Positions 8,795 through 17,967 of a DNA stretch of 64,000 nucleotides are shown piece after piece. Origin of the DNA: a bacterium UBP4_UBA6127. Lineage in GTDB: Bacteria > UBP4 > UBA4092. The stretch is taken from the NCBI GenBank assembly GCA_002428325.1, contig DIVR01000006.1, positions 7,542 through 71,541 of the forward strand. The letters run 5' to 3'. How positions within the stretch are numbered: position 1 is the stretch's first letter; every line of letters begins with the position of its first letter. The notes under the pieces are model-generated. The model was not told the DNA's origin and made no database searches. It worked only from the letters and a program-made list of their open reading frames with translations. A program made the position numbers and the translations under genes.

Positions 8795-10090
8795 ATGTTT
8801 TGGAACAAAGAAATTGAAACTTTATCGCGGAAAAAACTTGAAGAGCTTCAAATAGACCGACTGAAAAAAACAGTTAAGAAAGTCTATGACAAAGTCCCCT
8901 TCTATAAGAATAAGTTTATGGAAACGGGTATTAAACCTCAGGATATCCAATCCCTGAAGGATGTGACCAAACTTCCCTTTACAACCAATGATGACTTGCG
9001 GGCCAACTTCCCGGATGGGCTCGTGGCGGTTCCCAAAGGACAGATTATCCGGTTACATACTTCCAGCGGGACTACGGGCAAGCCCAAAGCCCTGTTTTTC
9101 TCCAAAAAAGATGTCGATGTGGCTGCTGACCAGATGGCACGTTGCCTGATCATGAGCGGCATGACATCTGAAGATATCCTTCAAAACATGATGACTTATG
9201 GATTGTTTACCGGGGCTTTGGTTATGCATTATGGAGCGGAAAAAGTCGGTTGTCTGGTTATTCCAGCCGGACCGGGTAACAGTGAACGGCAGATTTCTCT
9301 GATGCAGGACTTTGGAACCACCACTCTACATATTACTCCCAGTTATGCTCTTTACCTGGCAGATATCATGGAATCTATGGGGATAGACCCTATCAAGGAT
9401 TTAAAACTGAAAAGGGCTTTTGTCGGGTCTGAACCCTATACTGAGGAAACCCGTAAAAAGATTGAAGCTTTATATGATATTGATGTTTATAATTCATACG
9501 GACTTTCAGAAATGAATGGGCCGGGTGTCGGTTTCGAATGTGGAGAAAAACATGGGATGCACCTGTGGGAAGATAATTATCTGGTTGAAATTATTGATCC
9601 GCAAACCCTCCTTCCGGTGAAAGAAGAAGGTCAGGTGGGAGAACTGGTCTTGACCAGTTTGAATCGTGAGGCCATGCCCTTATTGAGATACCGGACCCGG
9701 GATATCACCTCTATTATTCCGGGTAAATGCCCCTGTGGACGAACCCACCGGCGGATTAACCGGATTACCGGACGTTCCGATGATATGTTTATCATCCGGG
9801 GCGTGAATGTCTTCCCGCAACAGATTGAACGGATACTAATGAGTACTCAACGGGTAGGCAAGAATTACCAGATTGTCCTGGATGCTTTGGATGATATTAC
9901 CGTTCGGGTAGAGATTTCCAAAGATATGTTTGATGGCAATATGGAACACCTGGTCGATCTCCAGAAAGAAATAACCGGAAAGTTAAAAGCTGAAATTCTG
10001 GTTACCCCGAAAGTTGAATTGCTGGAACCAGGTTCATTGCCGTCTTTTGAAGGCAAGGCAAAACGTGTCATTGATAAGAGAAAACTTTAA
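8795..10090 (+). CDS. phenylacetate-CoA ligase family protein (PaaK-type), copy 1
   Basis: This 431-residue adenylate-forming enzyme makes an acyl-adenylate from a carboxylic acid and ATP and then transfers the acyl group to CoA. The P-loop SSGTTGKP is at about residues 90-97. An acceptor motif SYGLSEMNGPGV follows, then a small Cys-containing loop GKCPCGRT, and the C-terminal lid ends with the Lys-containing segment EGKAKRV. The length is typical of the PaaK family. It is flanked by the symporter and a two-ACT-domain protein. The substrate may be phenylacetate, indoleacetate or another aryl acid; sequence alone does not decide. Confidence 0.88.
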   Translation: MFWNKEIETLSRKKLEELQIDRLKKTVKKVYDKVPFYKNKFMETGIKPQDIQSLKDVTKLPFTTNDDLRANFPDGLVAVPKGQIIRLHTSSGTTGKPKALFFSKKDVDVAADQMARCLIMSGMTSEDILQNMMTYGLFTGALVMHYGAEKVGCLVIPAGPGNSERQISLMQDFGTTTLHITPSYALYLADIMESMGIDPIKDLKLKRAFVGSEPYTEETRKKIEALYDIDVYNSYGLSEMNGPGVGFECGEKHGMHLWEDNYLVEIIDPQTLLPVKEEGQVGELVLTSLNREAMPLLRYRTRDITSIIPGKCPCGRTHRRINRITGRSDDMFIIRGVNVFPQQIERILMSTQRVGKNYQIVLDALDDITVRVEISKDMFDGNMEHLVDLQKEITGKLKAEILVTPKVELLEPGSLPSFEGKAKRVIDKRKL

Positions 10091-10114
10091 GATAGGATAA
10101 AAAGGGGGTCCCTT

Positions 10115-10585
10115 ATGGATGCTATTAAACAAATATCCATCTTCGCCCGGAATAATCCGGGTCAGATTGAACGTATTACCCACATATTAGCCGAGCAGAA
10201 AATCAACATTCTGGCTATTACAATTGCCAGCTCAGGCGAGTTTGGTGTGATTAAATTTCTTGTGGACCAGTGTGAAAAGGCTTATGAGTGCCTGAAAAGT
10301 GAAGGCATGACGGTTTCCCTGAATGATGTCCTGGCCATTAAGCTGACCGATAAACCGGGCGGATTGTATAAGGTGGCTAAGATTCTCAGAGAACGGAAAG
10401 TGAATATCGATAATGCTTACATGTTTGTCCAGGAATCCCGTAAACAGGGATATCTGATGATCGAAGTCAAGGACATTAATAAATCAATGGAGCTTCTCAA
10501 GGGAGAGAAACTTCAGTATCTGAAAAAGAAAGATTGTTATCCCCGGACTAAAAAACCGGTGAAATCCAGCCAATCAGGAAAATAA
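10115..10585 (+). CDS. tandem ACT-domain protein, copy 1
   Basis: A 156-residue soluble protein is made of two ACT-type beta-alpha-beta modules (about 1-70 and 71-140). The first opens [15 protein letters not shown] and the second [15 protein letters not shown], the Gly-containing ligand loop of ACT domains. ACT domains bind small ligands, often amino acids, and regulate a partner enzyme. PaaK followed by ACT is a known pairing in anaerobes, so this is probably the allosteric partner of the ligase just upstream. The tail is short and Lys-rich. Confidence 0.85.
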   Translation: MDAIKQISIFARNNPGQIERITHILAEQKINILAITIASSGEFGVIKFLVDQCEKAYECLKSEGMTVSLNDVLAIKLTDKPGGLYKVAKILRERKVNIDNAYMFVQESRKQGYLMIEVKDINKSMELLKGEKLQYLKKKDCYPRTKKPVKSSQSGK

Positions 10586-10589
10586 GTAT

Positions 10590-11900
10590 ATGGATGCACA
10601 TTATTGGAACAAAAAAATTGAATGTATGACAGATAAGGCCCGGCTTGAACTTCAGACGGAGAGCCTTAAGAACACAGTGAAAAGAGCCTATGCCAAGGTT
10701 CCCTATTATCGGGCTAAATTCGATGAGATGAATCTGAAACCCTCGGATATCAAAAGCCTGAAGGATATTTCCAAACTGCCATTTATTACCAAAGCCGACC
10801 TGAGAAAGGCTTATCCTTTTGGGATGTTTGCCGTTCCTCTGGAAGATATTGTCGAAGTGCATACTTCTTCGGGAACTACCGGAAAACCCGTGGTGGCAGG
10901 ATATACCCTGGGAGATATTGATATCTGGGGTGAAGTCATCGCCAGGGCTCTGGTGATGGTGGGTGGTTCTAAGGATGATATCATCCAGAATGCCTATGGG
11001 TATGGCCTTTTTACGGGTGGTTTTGGCCTTCATTATGGGGCCCGAAAAATCGGAGCTACTGTGATTCCCATCTCGGCCGGAAATACCAAACGGCAATTGG
11101 AGCTGATGCGTGATTTCGGTTCCACCATTTTATCCTGTACTCCTTCTTATGCTCTTTATATGGCTGAAGTAGCCGAAGAAATGGGAATCAACACCAAAAA
11201 GCTGAATTTGAAGGTGGGAGTGTTCGGGGCGGAAATGTGGACTGATAAAATGCGAGTGGAGATTGAGAAACGCCTGCATATCACGGCCTTGGATATCTTT
11301 GGTTTGACAGAAATCATCGGGCCGGGAGTCGCTATGGAATGCCCGGTGAAAAATGGGCTTCATGTGTTTGAAGACCATTTCTATCCGGAAGTGATTTCAC
11401 CCGATACGCTGGAACCCCTGCCGGATGGTGAAAAAGGCGAATTGGTACTGACCACGCTGACCCGGGAGGGGATGCCCATGCTCCGTTTCCGGACCAAAGA
11501 CCTGACCTCTCTCCATCGGGGAAAATGTGAATGTGGACGAACCCTGGTAAGAATGGAAAGAATTACCGGCCGTTCGGATGATATGATGAAGATTAGAGGG
11601 GTGATTGTGTTCCCCTCCCAAATTGAAAAAGCCCTTCTGGAACTCAGCGGCGTAGAACCCTATTATCAGATTATTATCACCCGGCCCAAACATTTGGATG
11701 AACTGGAAGTGAAAGTAGAAGCTTCTAAGAGGATTTTCTCTGATGAAGTGAAGCATATCGAGGAAATCAGACATACAATGGAAAATCAAATCGAGAAAAC
11801 CATTGGGCTGAGAGTGAAAGTGACTCTGGTGGAGCCTAAAACCCTGCCTCGTTCTGAAGGCAAGGCAAAACGTGTTGTTGATATGAGAAACCTGGAATAA
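10590..11900 (+). CDS. phenylacetate-CoA ligase family protein (PaaK-type), copy 2
   Basis: This 436-residue paralogue of the first ligase has the same architecture. It carries SSGTTGKP at about 93-100, the motif [13 protein letters not shown], the Cys-containing loop GKCECGRT, and the C-terminal EGKAKRVVD with the conserved Lys. The residues after the P-loop differ between copies (VVAGYTLGD here, KALFFSKKD in copy 1), so the two enzymes may prefer different acids. It starts 4 bp after ACT copy 1 and is followed by ACT copy 2, giving a duplicated ligase/regulator module. Confidence 0.88.
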   Translation: MDAHYWNKKIECMTDKARLELQTESLKNTVKRAYAKVPYYRAKFDEMNLKPSDIKSLKDISKLPFITKADLRKAYPFGMFAVPLEDIVEVHTSSGTTGKPVVAGYTLGDIDIWGEVIARALVMVGGSKDDIIQNAYGYGLFTGGFGLHYGARKIGATVIPISAGNTKRQLELMRDFGSTILSCTPSYALYMAEVAEEMGINTKKLNLKVGVFGAEMWTDKMRVEIEKRLHITALDIFGLTEIIGPGVAMECPVKNGLHVFEDHFYPEVISPDTLEPLPDGEKGELVLTTLTREGMPMLRFRTKDLTSLHRGKCECGRTLVRMERITGRSDDMMKIRGVIVFPSQIEKALLELSGVEPYYQIIITRPKHLDELEVKVEASKRIFSDEVKHIEEIRHTMENQIEKTIGLRVKVTLVEPKTLPRSEGKAKRVVDMRNLE

Positions 11901-11922
11901 GCCTGATTAAAGGAGGCCTGAC

Positions 11923-12354
11923 ATGAAGGTTAAACAAATCTCCATCTTCTTGGAAAATAAAAAAGGAAGACTCTATGAAGCTTTGCAGGTATTAGGCGAG
12001 GCTAATATTAATATCCGGGCTCTATCGATAGCCGATACGGCTGAGTATGGAATTTTAAGGTTGATTGTCTCAGAACCCGACCGAGCCAAAAAAGTCCTAC
12101 AAAAGGTGAATTTTGTCGTGCAGGAAAACGATGTGATTGCCATATGTGTAAGTGACCAGCCTGGCGGCCTGTCTCATGTGTTGAATATCCTGCAGCAGGC
12201 GGAGATGAACGTTGAATATGTTTATGCGTTTGTTCAGAAAAAAGGTGAAAAAGCCGTGGTGGTCTTAAGGACTGAAAAACTCGAACCTGCCATTAAAGCT
12301 TTGGAGAAAGCCGGGATTCAGATCCTGAAGGAAAAAGAAGTTTACTGTATCTGA
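11923..12354 (+). CDS. tandem ACT-domain protein, copy 2
   Basis: A 143-residue protein with two ACT modules, parallel to copy 1. The first module begins ISIFLENKKGRLYEA and the second contains AICVSDQPGGLSHVL. It has a good ribosome binding site (AAAGGAGG upstream of ATG 11923). It is the last gene of the operon and is followed by a strong terminator. It is probably the regulatory partner of PaaK copy 2. Confidence 0.85.
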   Translation: MKVKQISIFLENKKGRLYEALQVLGEANINIRALSIADTAEYGILRLIVSEPDRAKKVLQKVNFVVQENDVIAICVSDQPGGLSHVLNILQQAEMNVEYVYAFVQKKGEKAVVVLRTEKLEPAIKALEKAGIQILKEKEVYCI

Positions 12355-12389
12355 GTGAGACTAAAAAGATTGATTGGATAAAAAACGAA

Positions 12390-12432
12390 CCCCAGCCCGG
12401 GAAGTTTCCTTTCCCGGGCTGGGGCTTTTTTT
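12390..12432 (+). terminator. strong bidirectional Rho-independent terminator
   Basis: A 14-bp perfect GC-rich stem (12390-12403 with 12411-12424) has a 7-base loop and is followed by seven T. It ends the PaaK/ACT operon. On the other strand a run of A just before the stem would give a weaker T-tail for the convergent porin gene. Confidence 0.93.
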
Positions 12433-12447
12433 ATAAGGGTCTGTATT

Positions 12448-13752
12448 TTAGAATTTATATTGTAAATGGGTTCTCAGGAACATGGCATTATCTGCACCAT
12501 CATAATAGAAATTTCCCGGGATAAAATATTCACCCAGGATATATCCATCCAGGTTTTTGGTGAATTTATGGGAAAGCATGACCTGGGGGAGATGGCCTCG
12601 TTCTTTTCCTGAATTAGAGAAAATGGACCCGGTGATTCCGGTATCTTCATTAGCCCGCATATAGTTATAAGTCAGGTTCAGCTTGGTTTTATCGGTCAGG
12701 TTGAGTTTGACTCCCGCCCGGTAATTCTGAAGATTAGTCCAATAACCCGGCTGTTTTTCTTCCGTGGCGTAGGTTAATACCACCAGTTCGCTCATCCAGG
12801 GCCAACGGGAGAACAGGGGATTCCATTCTTCATTTTTCGCGGTTTTTGGGTCATCGCCGCTTTGATAATAGAACCCGATAGTGGCCTCTGGTTTTAAAGG
12901 GAGATCCGGGAAAGAACGGTCTAAATGAATATATCCGCCTAATCCTTGACGGTCCTGGCCTCCATCATATTCGCCAAACTGGCCTGCCAATTCTGCCACG
13001 ACTTTCCAGGGATTATTGGAATAGACCGCCCGACCGCCCAGGGTATGAATATCTAATTCAGGGACTGCTGTCTGGGCCCCTTCATTTTTATAGATATAAT
13101 AAGGTTCGACAGCCCAATGGTCATTGATTTTGTTTTTGCCATATAGGATAACGGCTTGTTCATCAGACACATTAAGGGTCTGGTTTCGGTTGTTAAAGGC
13201 TGGAAGATACTGTTCTTTTTTAGGGTCTGATAAATAGATGATATCCAGAGAATTATCTTTATTGATAACCCAGGTCGCTCTGACCGCATTAAAATAAACG
13301 GTTCTTGACCCATCCATAGGGGTGCCATCCATAATGATAAAACCTTCTCCGAAGGCATTCATGAAATCTTGCCGGCCCAGCCGGAAGGTGACCGGCCAGT
13401 CAAAGGGTTCTTTGATGTCCACATAGGCATTATCAAAAACAATCTCATCCTTCACAAAATCATCACCCTTATGAGCACCTGTATAGATAAAAGGTTCTCC
13501 GGTTAGTTTTAGATAGACCGAAATTTTATCGTTAGCATTCCATCGACCCCAGACCGATATCTTATTTCGGATAAACTGGTCTGTTGGCTTGGCTCCATTT
13601 TCATTCAGGTCAAATACTTCATCCCAATATTCAAATCGAAGCCTCTCCTCAAATCCATATTGGAATTTATCAGTGCCTTCAGCCCAAAGGGGACTGACCA
13701 TAATTCCCAACCCTAATAAAAGGCTGGCTAATCGAAGTAGTTTTGATTTCAT
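12448..13752 (-). CDS. outer-membrane beta-barrel porin (alginate-export-like)
   Basis: This 434-residue exported protein has a signal peptide (about 1-24, ending PLWA). Alternating amphipathic strands rich in Tyr, Trp and Gly follow through to a terminal aromatic residue (HLQYKF), typical of outer-membrane barrels. The opening YGFEERLRFEYWDEVFDL and the segment RLGRQDFMNAFGEGFII resemble the alginate-export (AlgE-like) porin family. It lies 61 bp downstream of an SSS symporter on the same strand, so it probably brings the symporter's anionic substrate across the outer membrane. The substrate itself is unknown, and an alginate role should not be assumed. Confidence 0.85.
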   Translation of the reverse strand: MKSKLLRLASLLLGLGIMVSPLWAEGTDKFQYGFEERLRFEYWDEVFDLNENGAKPTDQFIRNKISVWGRWNANDKISVYLKLTGEPFIYTGAHKGDDFVKDEIVFDNAYVDIKEPFDWPVTFRLGRQDFMNAFGEGFIIMDGTPMDGSRTVYFNAVRATWVINKDNSLDIIYLSDPKKEQYLPAFNNRNQTLNVSDEQAVILYGKNKINDHWAVEPYYIYKNEGAQTAVPELDIHTLGGRAVYSNNPWKVVAELAGQFGEYDGGQDRQGLGGYIHLDRSFPDLPLKPEATIGFYYQSGDDPKTAKNEEWNPLFSRWPWMSELVVLTYATEEKQPGYWTNLQNYRAGVKLNLTDKTKLNLTYNYMRANEDTGITGSIFSNSGKERGHLPQVMLSHKFTKNLDGYILGEYFIPGNFYYDGADNAMFLRTHLQYKF

Positions 13753-13813
13753 ATTTCTTTTACCCTTTCAATAAAAAAGATGTTTTAGAACAAAATAATA
13801 TAAACAATTAATA

Positions 13814-15400
13814 TCAGGCGGTTTTATTCATGGTCTTTTTTGGGGTTACCAGGGAGCCAAAGAAAGTTACCAGGGCTGAAACCGGTAAAGAAATAATGAT
13901 AGGGTCAACCACGGCCCAAATACTTCCTGTTACCAGCGAGGGTTTTCCTGTAAGAAGATTGCACAGCCCTAAAGCGGCAGACTCTTTCTCATGGACAAAG
14001 AATATCCAAAAACCCCAGATTACTATTCCTGCCAGCATACCGGCAATGACTCCGGAACGGGTCGAGTTTTTCCAGAACAAGGCCGAAACATATGCAGGGA
14101 GAAAAACCGAAGCGCACATTCCGAAAAACAGGGAGGTGGCAATGGCAATAATTCCCAATCCCAGGTTATATGCCAGAATGATGGTAATGACAAACCCAAT
14201 AAATATCCCGGCTTTAGCGATGGGAACCGTACGTTCCTGATGCTTGCCTTTGGCAATGGCTTGTTGATAGATGTCCCTGCCAAATGAAGTCCCGATGGCA
14301 TGGAATTGTCCGCTCATTGTGGACATGGCGGCGGCCAGCATGCAGAGCATAAACAGATAACCAAACCATTCCGGCATTACTGAGTTTATATAGATAGGGA
14401 TTATTTTATCGATATTAGGTTTTCCGGTAACCACATCCGTTGCCATCTCCATGGCTGTCTTGCCAAATGTTTTCCAGAAATAAAGATTTGATAGGGCGCC
14501 TACGATGAAGGCGACACCTGTCATGACCATGATAAAAATGCTGCCCGGAACCAGGGCCCGATAGAGTTCCTTTCCACTTTTGACAGTCATGTAGCGGACA
14601 GCTAGCTGAGGTTGGGCCAGAACCCCGATCCCCACTCCCAAGATGATGGTGGATACCATCTGCCACCATAGAGGTGAGCCGAATCTCGGCATGGCAGTCC
14701 ACCCTTGATGTCCCTTGGCAATCAGGCCTTGAGGTACCTGGGCCGCCATGGCTGTTAAATCTGCATGGGAATGGAGCCAACCCAGTTTGTTATAGGTAAT
14801 AACCAGGAGAATGACCATACTGATAAACATCAGGCTTCCCTGGAGGGCATCGGTATAAATGACTCCTTTTAATCCGCCAAAGAAGACATAGGTTACGACT
14901 ACGCAGGAAAAGACAAACAAGGCAATTTTAAAATCAAGATTCAGTTGGACTTCCAGAAAACGGGCACCACCAATCATGACGGCCGCCGCATAAAGCGGCA
15001 TCAGAAAAGCGATAATTGTCCCGGAAAACCCCTGAATGAACCTGGAGTTATACCGTCGTCCCAGCAGTTCAGGGAATGTATGGGCATCCAGTTGCGCCCC
15101 TAAACGGCGGGTGGGCCTTCCAAAAAATATAAACGCTATAAATATGCCGACAAATATATTGAGGAAAGTCAGCCAGAGAATTCCCATCCCCATCATCCCG
15201 GCAACCCCTCCAAATCCGACAATGGCAGAGGTGCTGATGAAAGTGCTTCCATAGGCCAAAGCCATCAGCATGGGATGTATTTGCCGGCCTCCCACCAGGT
15301 AATCCGATGCGGTTTTAGTTTTTTTATAGCCCAGCCATCCCAGGTATCCAATGGCCAGGGTATATGCGCCTACAATAATAGCCAGTAATTCTAAATTCAT
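13814..15400 (-). CDS. sodium:solute symporter (SSS family), second copy
   Basis: A 528-residue SSS symporter with about 13 membrane helices. It has DYLVGGRQIHPM near the N-terminus, the segment TFPELLGRRYNSRF and the late helix region AAAMSTMSGQFHAIGTSF. It resembles the monocarboxylate/pantothenate branch more than the copy at 7.3 kb does. The ATG at 15400 is preceded by a G-rich site (AAGGGGG). A 54-residue membrane protein is encoded just upstream and an outer-membrane porin downstream, so the three genes look like a complete two-membrane uptake route for an organic anion. Confidence 0.9.
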   Translation of the reverse strand: MNLELLAIIVGAYTLAIGYLGWLGYKKTKTASDYLVGGRQIHPMLMALAYGSTFISTSAIVGFGGVAGMMGMGILWLTFLNIFVGIFIAFIFFGRPTRRLGAQLDAHTFPELLGRRYNSRFIQGFSGTIIAFLMPLYAAAVMIGGARFLEVQLNLDFKIALFVFSCVVVTYVFFGGLKGVIYTDALQGSLMFISMVILLVITYNKLGWLHSHADLTAMAAQVPQGLIAKGHQGWTAMPRFGSPLWWQMVSTIILGVGIGVLAQPQLAVRYMTVKSGKELYRALVPGSIFIMVMTGVAFIVGALSNLYFWKTFGKTAMEMATDVVTGKPNIDKIIPIYINSVMPEWFGYLFMLCMLAAAMSTMSGQFHAIGTSFGRDIYQQAIAKGKHQERTVPIAKAGIFIGFVITIILAYNLGLGIIAIATSLFFGMCASVFLPAYVSALFWKNSTRSGVIAGMLAGIVIWGFWIFFVHEKESAALGLCNLLTGKPSLVTGSIWAVVDPIIISLPVSALVTFFGSLVTPKKTMNKTA

Positions 15401-15414
15401 GGTGTTATACCCCC

Positions 15415-15579
15415 TTAAATGGTATCCTCGAAGTCAGTGTTTTCATCTTCCGGATGAGTTGGTGTAGGCATCTCAACATCATCATTCCAATGTCTAATGC
15501 CATAGATTATGCAGAACAGTGTGCTGCCGATACACAGCAGGTAGGCCAGAGTGACCCAGATATCCCCAAATCCAAACAT
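15415..15579 (-). CDS. 54-residue membrane protein, putative symporter accessory subunit
   Basis: A 54-codon frame starts at ATG 15579, with GGGAGG a few bases upstream, and stops 14 bp before the symporter start. The product has one hydrophobic helix (about residues 8-27) followed by a strongly acidic, Pro- and Thr-containing tail. It starts MFGFGDIW, echoing the MFG start of the other small symporter-linked protein at 7156. It is probably an accessory subunit; the function is inferred from position. Confidence 0.72.
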   Translation of the reverse strand: MFGFGDIWVTLAYLLCIGSTLFCIIYGIRHWNDDVEMPTPTHPEDENTDFEDTI

Positions 15580-15760
15580 AGAACCCTCCCATTAGAAATT
15601 TGTGGTGCATCCCAAGTTACTCGTAGATTAATTAGAAATGGACCTTTTGTCAAGATGAAAATATCGATTCAGGGAAGAAATCTGTTGGTTTCCCGGGAAA
15701 TCCTTTGTGATAACATTGATTACAATATGAGTTTATCTTGAAGGCAACAGGAGCCTGAGT

Positions 15761-16516
15761 ATGACAGAAAACGCGTATATCCAAGAAATGAAATCTGATC
15801 TGGAGAGCCTGGGAGTACGTTCCGGGGGCGTCTTGCTGGTGCATTCATCATTGAAGTCCCTGGGGCAGGTGCCGGGGGGAGCTGAAACGGTTATTCAGGG
15901 ATTACTGGAGGCCTTAGGTTCGGAGGGAACCCTCTTGATCCCGGCATTGAGTTATGCCACGGTGAATGCCGATAATCCTGTTTTTGATGTCAGGAATACG
16001 CCCTGCTGCATTGGATGGATACCTGAATATTTCCGGACTCGGAATGGCACGTTACGCAGTGTGAATCCAACTCATTCAGTCTGTGGAACCGGCCATAAAG
16101 TTATTTCCCTTTTAGAGAACCATTATTTGGATCATACTCCTGTTGGACCCCATTCCCCATTTCATCTCCTGAAAGATTATCAGGGGCAGATTCTGATGCT
16201 AGGATGCGGTTTATGTCCTAATACCTCCATGCATGGTATTGAAGAATTGGTGGAACCCAGTTATCTATTCCGGCAGATGCAGCATTATCAGATTATCCAT
16301 GAAGATGGGAAAGAAACCCAAATGGAATGTCGGCGCCATAATTTTGCCGGATGGAAACAGAGGTATGACCGGGTAGCGGAAGTTCTTTCCGGAGATGAAA
16401 TACTCCGGGGTAAAGTCCGTCAGGCTGATTCCTATCTTATTGAAGCAACTTCTCTTTGGGAAAAGGTTCATCAGAAATTACTGGCATCCCCTTTCTTTTT
16501 TGTGGACCCTCAATAA
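15761..16516 (+). CDS. aminoglycoside N(3)-acetyltransferase-family protein (YokD-like)
   Basis: A 251-residue acetyl-CoA-dependent N-acetyltransferase of the AAC(3) fold. Visible motifs are LLVHSSLKSLGQVPGGAETVI, GTLLIPALSY, a conserved NPTHSVCGTG stretch and GPHSPFHLL. Members of this fold include true aminoglycoside resistance enzymes and many chromosomal proteins of unknown substrate such as YokD. Nothing nearby indicates a resistance island, so it is likely a housekeeping or secondary-metabolite acetyltransferase. It is the first of three close genes for small acyl/CoA enzymes and is divergent from the symporter set. Confidence 0.85.
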   Translation: MTENAYIQEMKSDLESLGVRSGGVLLVHSSLKSLGQVPGGAETVIQGLLEALGSEGTLLIPALSYATVNADNPVFDVRNTPCCIGWIPEYFRTRNGTLRSVNPTHSVCGTGHKVISLLENHYLDHTPVGPHSPFHLLKDYQGQILMLGCGLCPNTSMHGIEELVEPSYLFRQMQHYQIIHEDGKETQMECRRHNFAGWKQRYDRVAEVLSGDEILRGKVRQADSYLIEATSLWEKVHQKLLASPFFFVDPQ

Positions 16517-16536
16517 TTTATTTATGGAGTATATTA

Positions 16537-16935
16537 GTGAAAGTCTTTGAAACAAATATAAGGGTCAATTCTACCGAGATTGATTCTTTCGGACATGTAA
16601 ATAATTCGGTTTATCTGAAATACCTGGAAGTAGCCCGATGTGATTTTATGCGGCAGGTGGGAATCAGTTTTAATGATTTTCGCCTGAATAATGCATTTCC
16701 GGTGGTTGTGGATGCGGAGCTTCATTATCATAAATCTTTAGTTTGCGATGACTGGATTACTATCAGAGGAGTCTTTGTTAACTGGCGAAAAGCAAGTTTT
16801 GCTCAAGATTATGAGATATTAAAAGAAGAGGGAACCTTGGTAATGAGCGCCCGGCTTAAATTTGCCATGGTGGATTTTGATGGCAAAATCATCAAAGTCC
16901 CTGATTTTTTCAAAGTCCCTTTTTCTCAAGAATAG
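16537..16935 (+). CDS. hotdog-fold acyl-CoA thioesterase (4HBT family)
   Basis: A 132-residue thioesterase of the 4-hydroxybenzoyl-CoA thioesterase/YbgC type, which hydrolyses acyl-CoA. The signature STEIDSFGHVNNSVYLKYLEVAR contains the catalytic-region Asp and the GHVNN motif. A GTG at 16537 is chosen because GGAG lies 7 bases upstream and the family N-terminus (KVFETNIRV) begins there. The frame continues upstream into the preceding gene, but that part does not resemble the family. Its closeness to two acyl-CoA-related enzymes suggests control of a CoA thioester pool. Confidence 0.88.
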   Translation: MKVFETNIRVNSTEIDSFGHVNNSVYLKYLEVARCDFMRQVGISFNDFRLNNAFPVVVDAELHYHKSLVCDDWITIRGVFVNWRKASFAQDYEILKEEGTLVMSARLKFAMVDFDGKIIKVPDFFKVPFSQE

Positions 16936-16949
16936 AAGGCAGGTATTCC

Positions 16950-17489
16950 ATGCAATATTTCGAGTCAGAACGATTGATTTTTCGGGATTGGACCCTACAG
17001 GATAAAATTGATTTTCGAAAGATGAACGGAGATCCCCAAGTGATGGAGTTCTTCGTAAAACCTTTATCTGAAGAAGAATCCGATGCCCTCTATGAACGGA
17101 TTGTGGATGAAATTAGAGAACTGGGTTTCGGGCTTTATGCGGTGGAAACCAAAGCCGGACAAAACTTTATCGGATTTATCGGGTTTTCCCGGGTGACTTA
17201 TGAGGCTGATTTTACGCCCTGTATTGAAATCGGCTGGAGATTAAATCAGGCTTCCTGGGGGAAAGGTTATGCCACCGAAGGAGCCAAAACCTGCCTGGAT
17301 TATGCGGCTAAGAATCTGGACTTAGATTTGATTCACAGTATGACAGCTCAATTAAATATAAGATCCCAAAATGTCATGAGGAAAATTGGAATGACCAAAG
17401 ACCGGGATTTTTTACATCCTCGGATTCCGTCCGGGAATCCTTTAAAAGAACATGTTTTATATTCCTATTATCTGAAATCTTCGAAATAA
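16950..17489 (+). CDS. GNAT-family N-acetyltransferase (RimJ/RimL-like)
   Basis: A 179-residue GNAT acetyltransferase of the Acetyltransf_3 branch, which includes enzymes acetylating ribosomal proteins or antibiotics. The start ESERLIFRDWTLQD and the acetyl-CoA-binding stretch IGWRLNQASWGKGYATEGA are typical. It follows the thioesterase by 14 bp and is probably cotranscribed. The substrate cannot be deduced. Confidence 0.88.
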   Translation: MQYFESERLIFRDWTLQDKIDFRKMNGDPQVMEFFVKPLSEEESDALYERIVDEIRELGFGLYAVETKAGQNFIGFIGFSRVTYEADFTPCIEIGWRLNQASWGKGYATEGAKTCLDYAAKNLDLDLIHSMTAQLNIRSQNVMRKIGMTKDRDFLHPRIPSGNPLKEHVLYSYYLKSSK

Positions 17490-17967
17490 AAGATTTCTTT
17501 ATTTAGTCAAAATAACGGTTATCTTCCCGGATACTATTACTGATTTTTATAGCCTAATCGGGTGTCAAAAGGTAGTGATTAAGCGGGTGGGGATTTTTAT
17601 AGTATATTGATAGAAATAAGGTTAAATAGATATCTATAAAGATATGCTTTATCCATTTTGACAGCTGTCAAAAGAGTTTCTTGGGTAGGGAGAGACTTGG
17701 ATGCTTTTTAACCATTCAATGAGACTATCTTCCTGGGCAAATCTATTGCATCTCATAGAACCAGCTGATCCGATTCCGCATGATAGGGATATTTGATTAT
17801 TCTTTATTTTAGGAATGATTATTAATATAGGAAGTTAAGAAATATCATAAGGATGGAAGTATATTGAAGATTCGTTCATTACCAAAATCCCTCCTTCCGA
17901 TTTGATTTGTTAATGGGATAGATTTTTGATAATATTTCATTGGCTTTGTTGAGTGTGGAGGAATCTA
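17490..17967 (+). other. intergenic region, 478 bp, no supported gene
   Basis: This stretch holds the 18-bp palindrome at 17656-17673 and AT-rich sequence, and presumably the promoter of the exporter operon. A 31-codon frame at 17701-17796 was judged too weak to call. Confidence 0.6.
17656..17673. repeat. perfect 18-bp palindrome, copy 1
   Basis: TTTTGACAGCTGTCAAAA is perfectly self-complementary and recurs base for base at 26461-26478. Both copies are intergenic. It looks like a transcription-factor operator or a short dispersed repeat. The binding protein is unknown. Confidence 0.7.

Noticed and set aside
14415..14780. 121-residue reverse frame inside the SSS symporter gene
   Set aside because: It is an out-of-frame shadow on the same strand as a well-supported symporter, with Cys/His/Pro-rich chance composition.
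15761..16516. Acquired aminoglycoside-resistance gene
   Set aside because: The fold is AAC(3)-like, but there are no mobile elements, resistance neighbours or base-composition change; a chromosomal YokD-like role is more likely.
17656..17673. TTGACA in the palindrome as a -35 box
   Set aside because: No acceptable -10 lies 16-18 bp away on either strand at either copy.
17701..17796. 31-codon frame after GGGAGAG
   Set aside because: The peptide has no membrane or domain signal and sits in AT-rich intergenic sequence; evidence is too thin.
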